A DNA stretch of 5,538 bases from Ignavibacteriales bacterium (GTDB lineage: Bacteria > Bacteroidota > Ignavibacteria > Ignavibacteriales > Ignavibacteriaceae). This document shows, in pieces, positions 5,538-5,538 of this stretch; the first letter of the stretch is position 1, and each line of letters begins with the position of its first letter. The stretch covers positions 1-5,538 of the forward strand of contig PLNZ01000226.1 of assembly GCA_003142915.1 (NCBI GenBank). The letters run 5' to 3'. The notes beneath the pieces were generated by a model that made no database searches, had not been told where the DNA came from, and was given only the letters and a program-made list of their open reading frames with translations. Both the position numbers and the translations under genes were made by a program.

Positions 5538-5538
5538 T

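Larger units (their letters stand above)
4999..5538. other. 540-base region without an intact gene
   Basis: No long open frame exists here on either strand. It holds, in order, the likely yceH promoter, the relic of a phosphodiesterase gene, seven inverted repeats of different sequence, and a possible plus-strand promoter near 5342-5372. The palindromes in it are GC-rich islands in AT-rich surroundings. No tRNA, rRNA or CRISPR structure was seen. The window ends inside or just after the last inverted repeat, so the next gene lies outside. Confidence 0.6.

Noticed and set aside
5160..5538. CRISPR array
   Set aside because: The hairpins differ from one another in sequence and spacing, so there is no regular direct repeat with uniform spacers.

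Overview
The window is AT-rich DNA from a bacterium. It carries four intact protein genes, all with recognisable families, followed by about 540 bases without an intact gene. No sequence names the organism. Weak Shine-Dalgarno sites at two of the four genes, candidate -7 boxes of the form TAnnTTTA, low GC and GC-rich palindromes sprinkled in an AT-rich intergenic stretch together suggest a member of the Bacteroidota/Ignavibacteriota group. This is inference, not proof.

Layout. At 44-1774 (+) lies an AMP-binding adenylate-forming enzyme of the long-chain acyl-CoA (or acyl-ACP) synthetase type. After a 109-base AT-rich gap comes peptidase T (pepT, 1884-3134, +) with all expected metal and catalytic residues. 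Directly overlapping its stop is a U32-family protein of the TrhP/YegQ type (about 3131-4342, +). Its best-supported start is a rare CTG codon that forms a CTGA overlap with the pepT stop, so the two genes are probably one translationally coupled operon. Only 8 bases later, and convergent, ends a YceH/DUF480 gene (4351-4998, -) with a C-terminal coiled coil.

From 4999 to the end there is no intact gene. The first part holds the likely yceH promoter and, on the plus strand, a 41-codon open frame (5030-5155) that keeps the C-terminal signature of type I phosphodiesterase/nucleotide pyrophosphatases (ENPP/alkaline phosphatase superfamily) but has lost nearly everything else; I read it as a gene relic. 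The rest (5160-5538) is a run of seven distinct inverted repeats, two of them long imperfect hairpins, with a possible plus-strand promoter in the middle.

How the genes work together. PepT trims the N-terminal residue from tripeptides, the U32 protein most likely helps hydroxylate RNA, and the acyl-CoA synthetase activates fatty acids. They are housekeeping functions and I see no evidence that they form a joint pathway. I found no defence system, mobile-element transposase, CRISPR array, tRNA or rRNA. The parts worth a second look are the CTG start, the phosphodiesterase relic and the palindrome cluster; I do not see a convincing new biological system.
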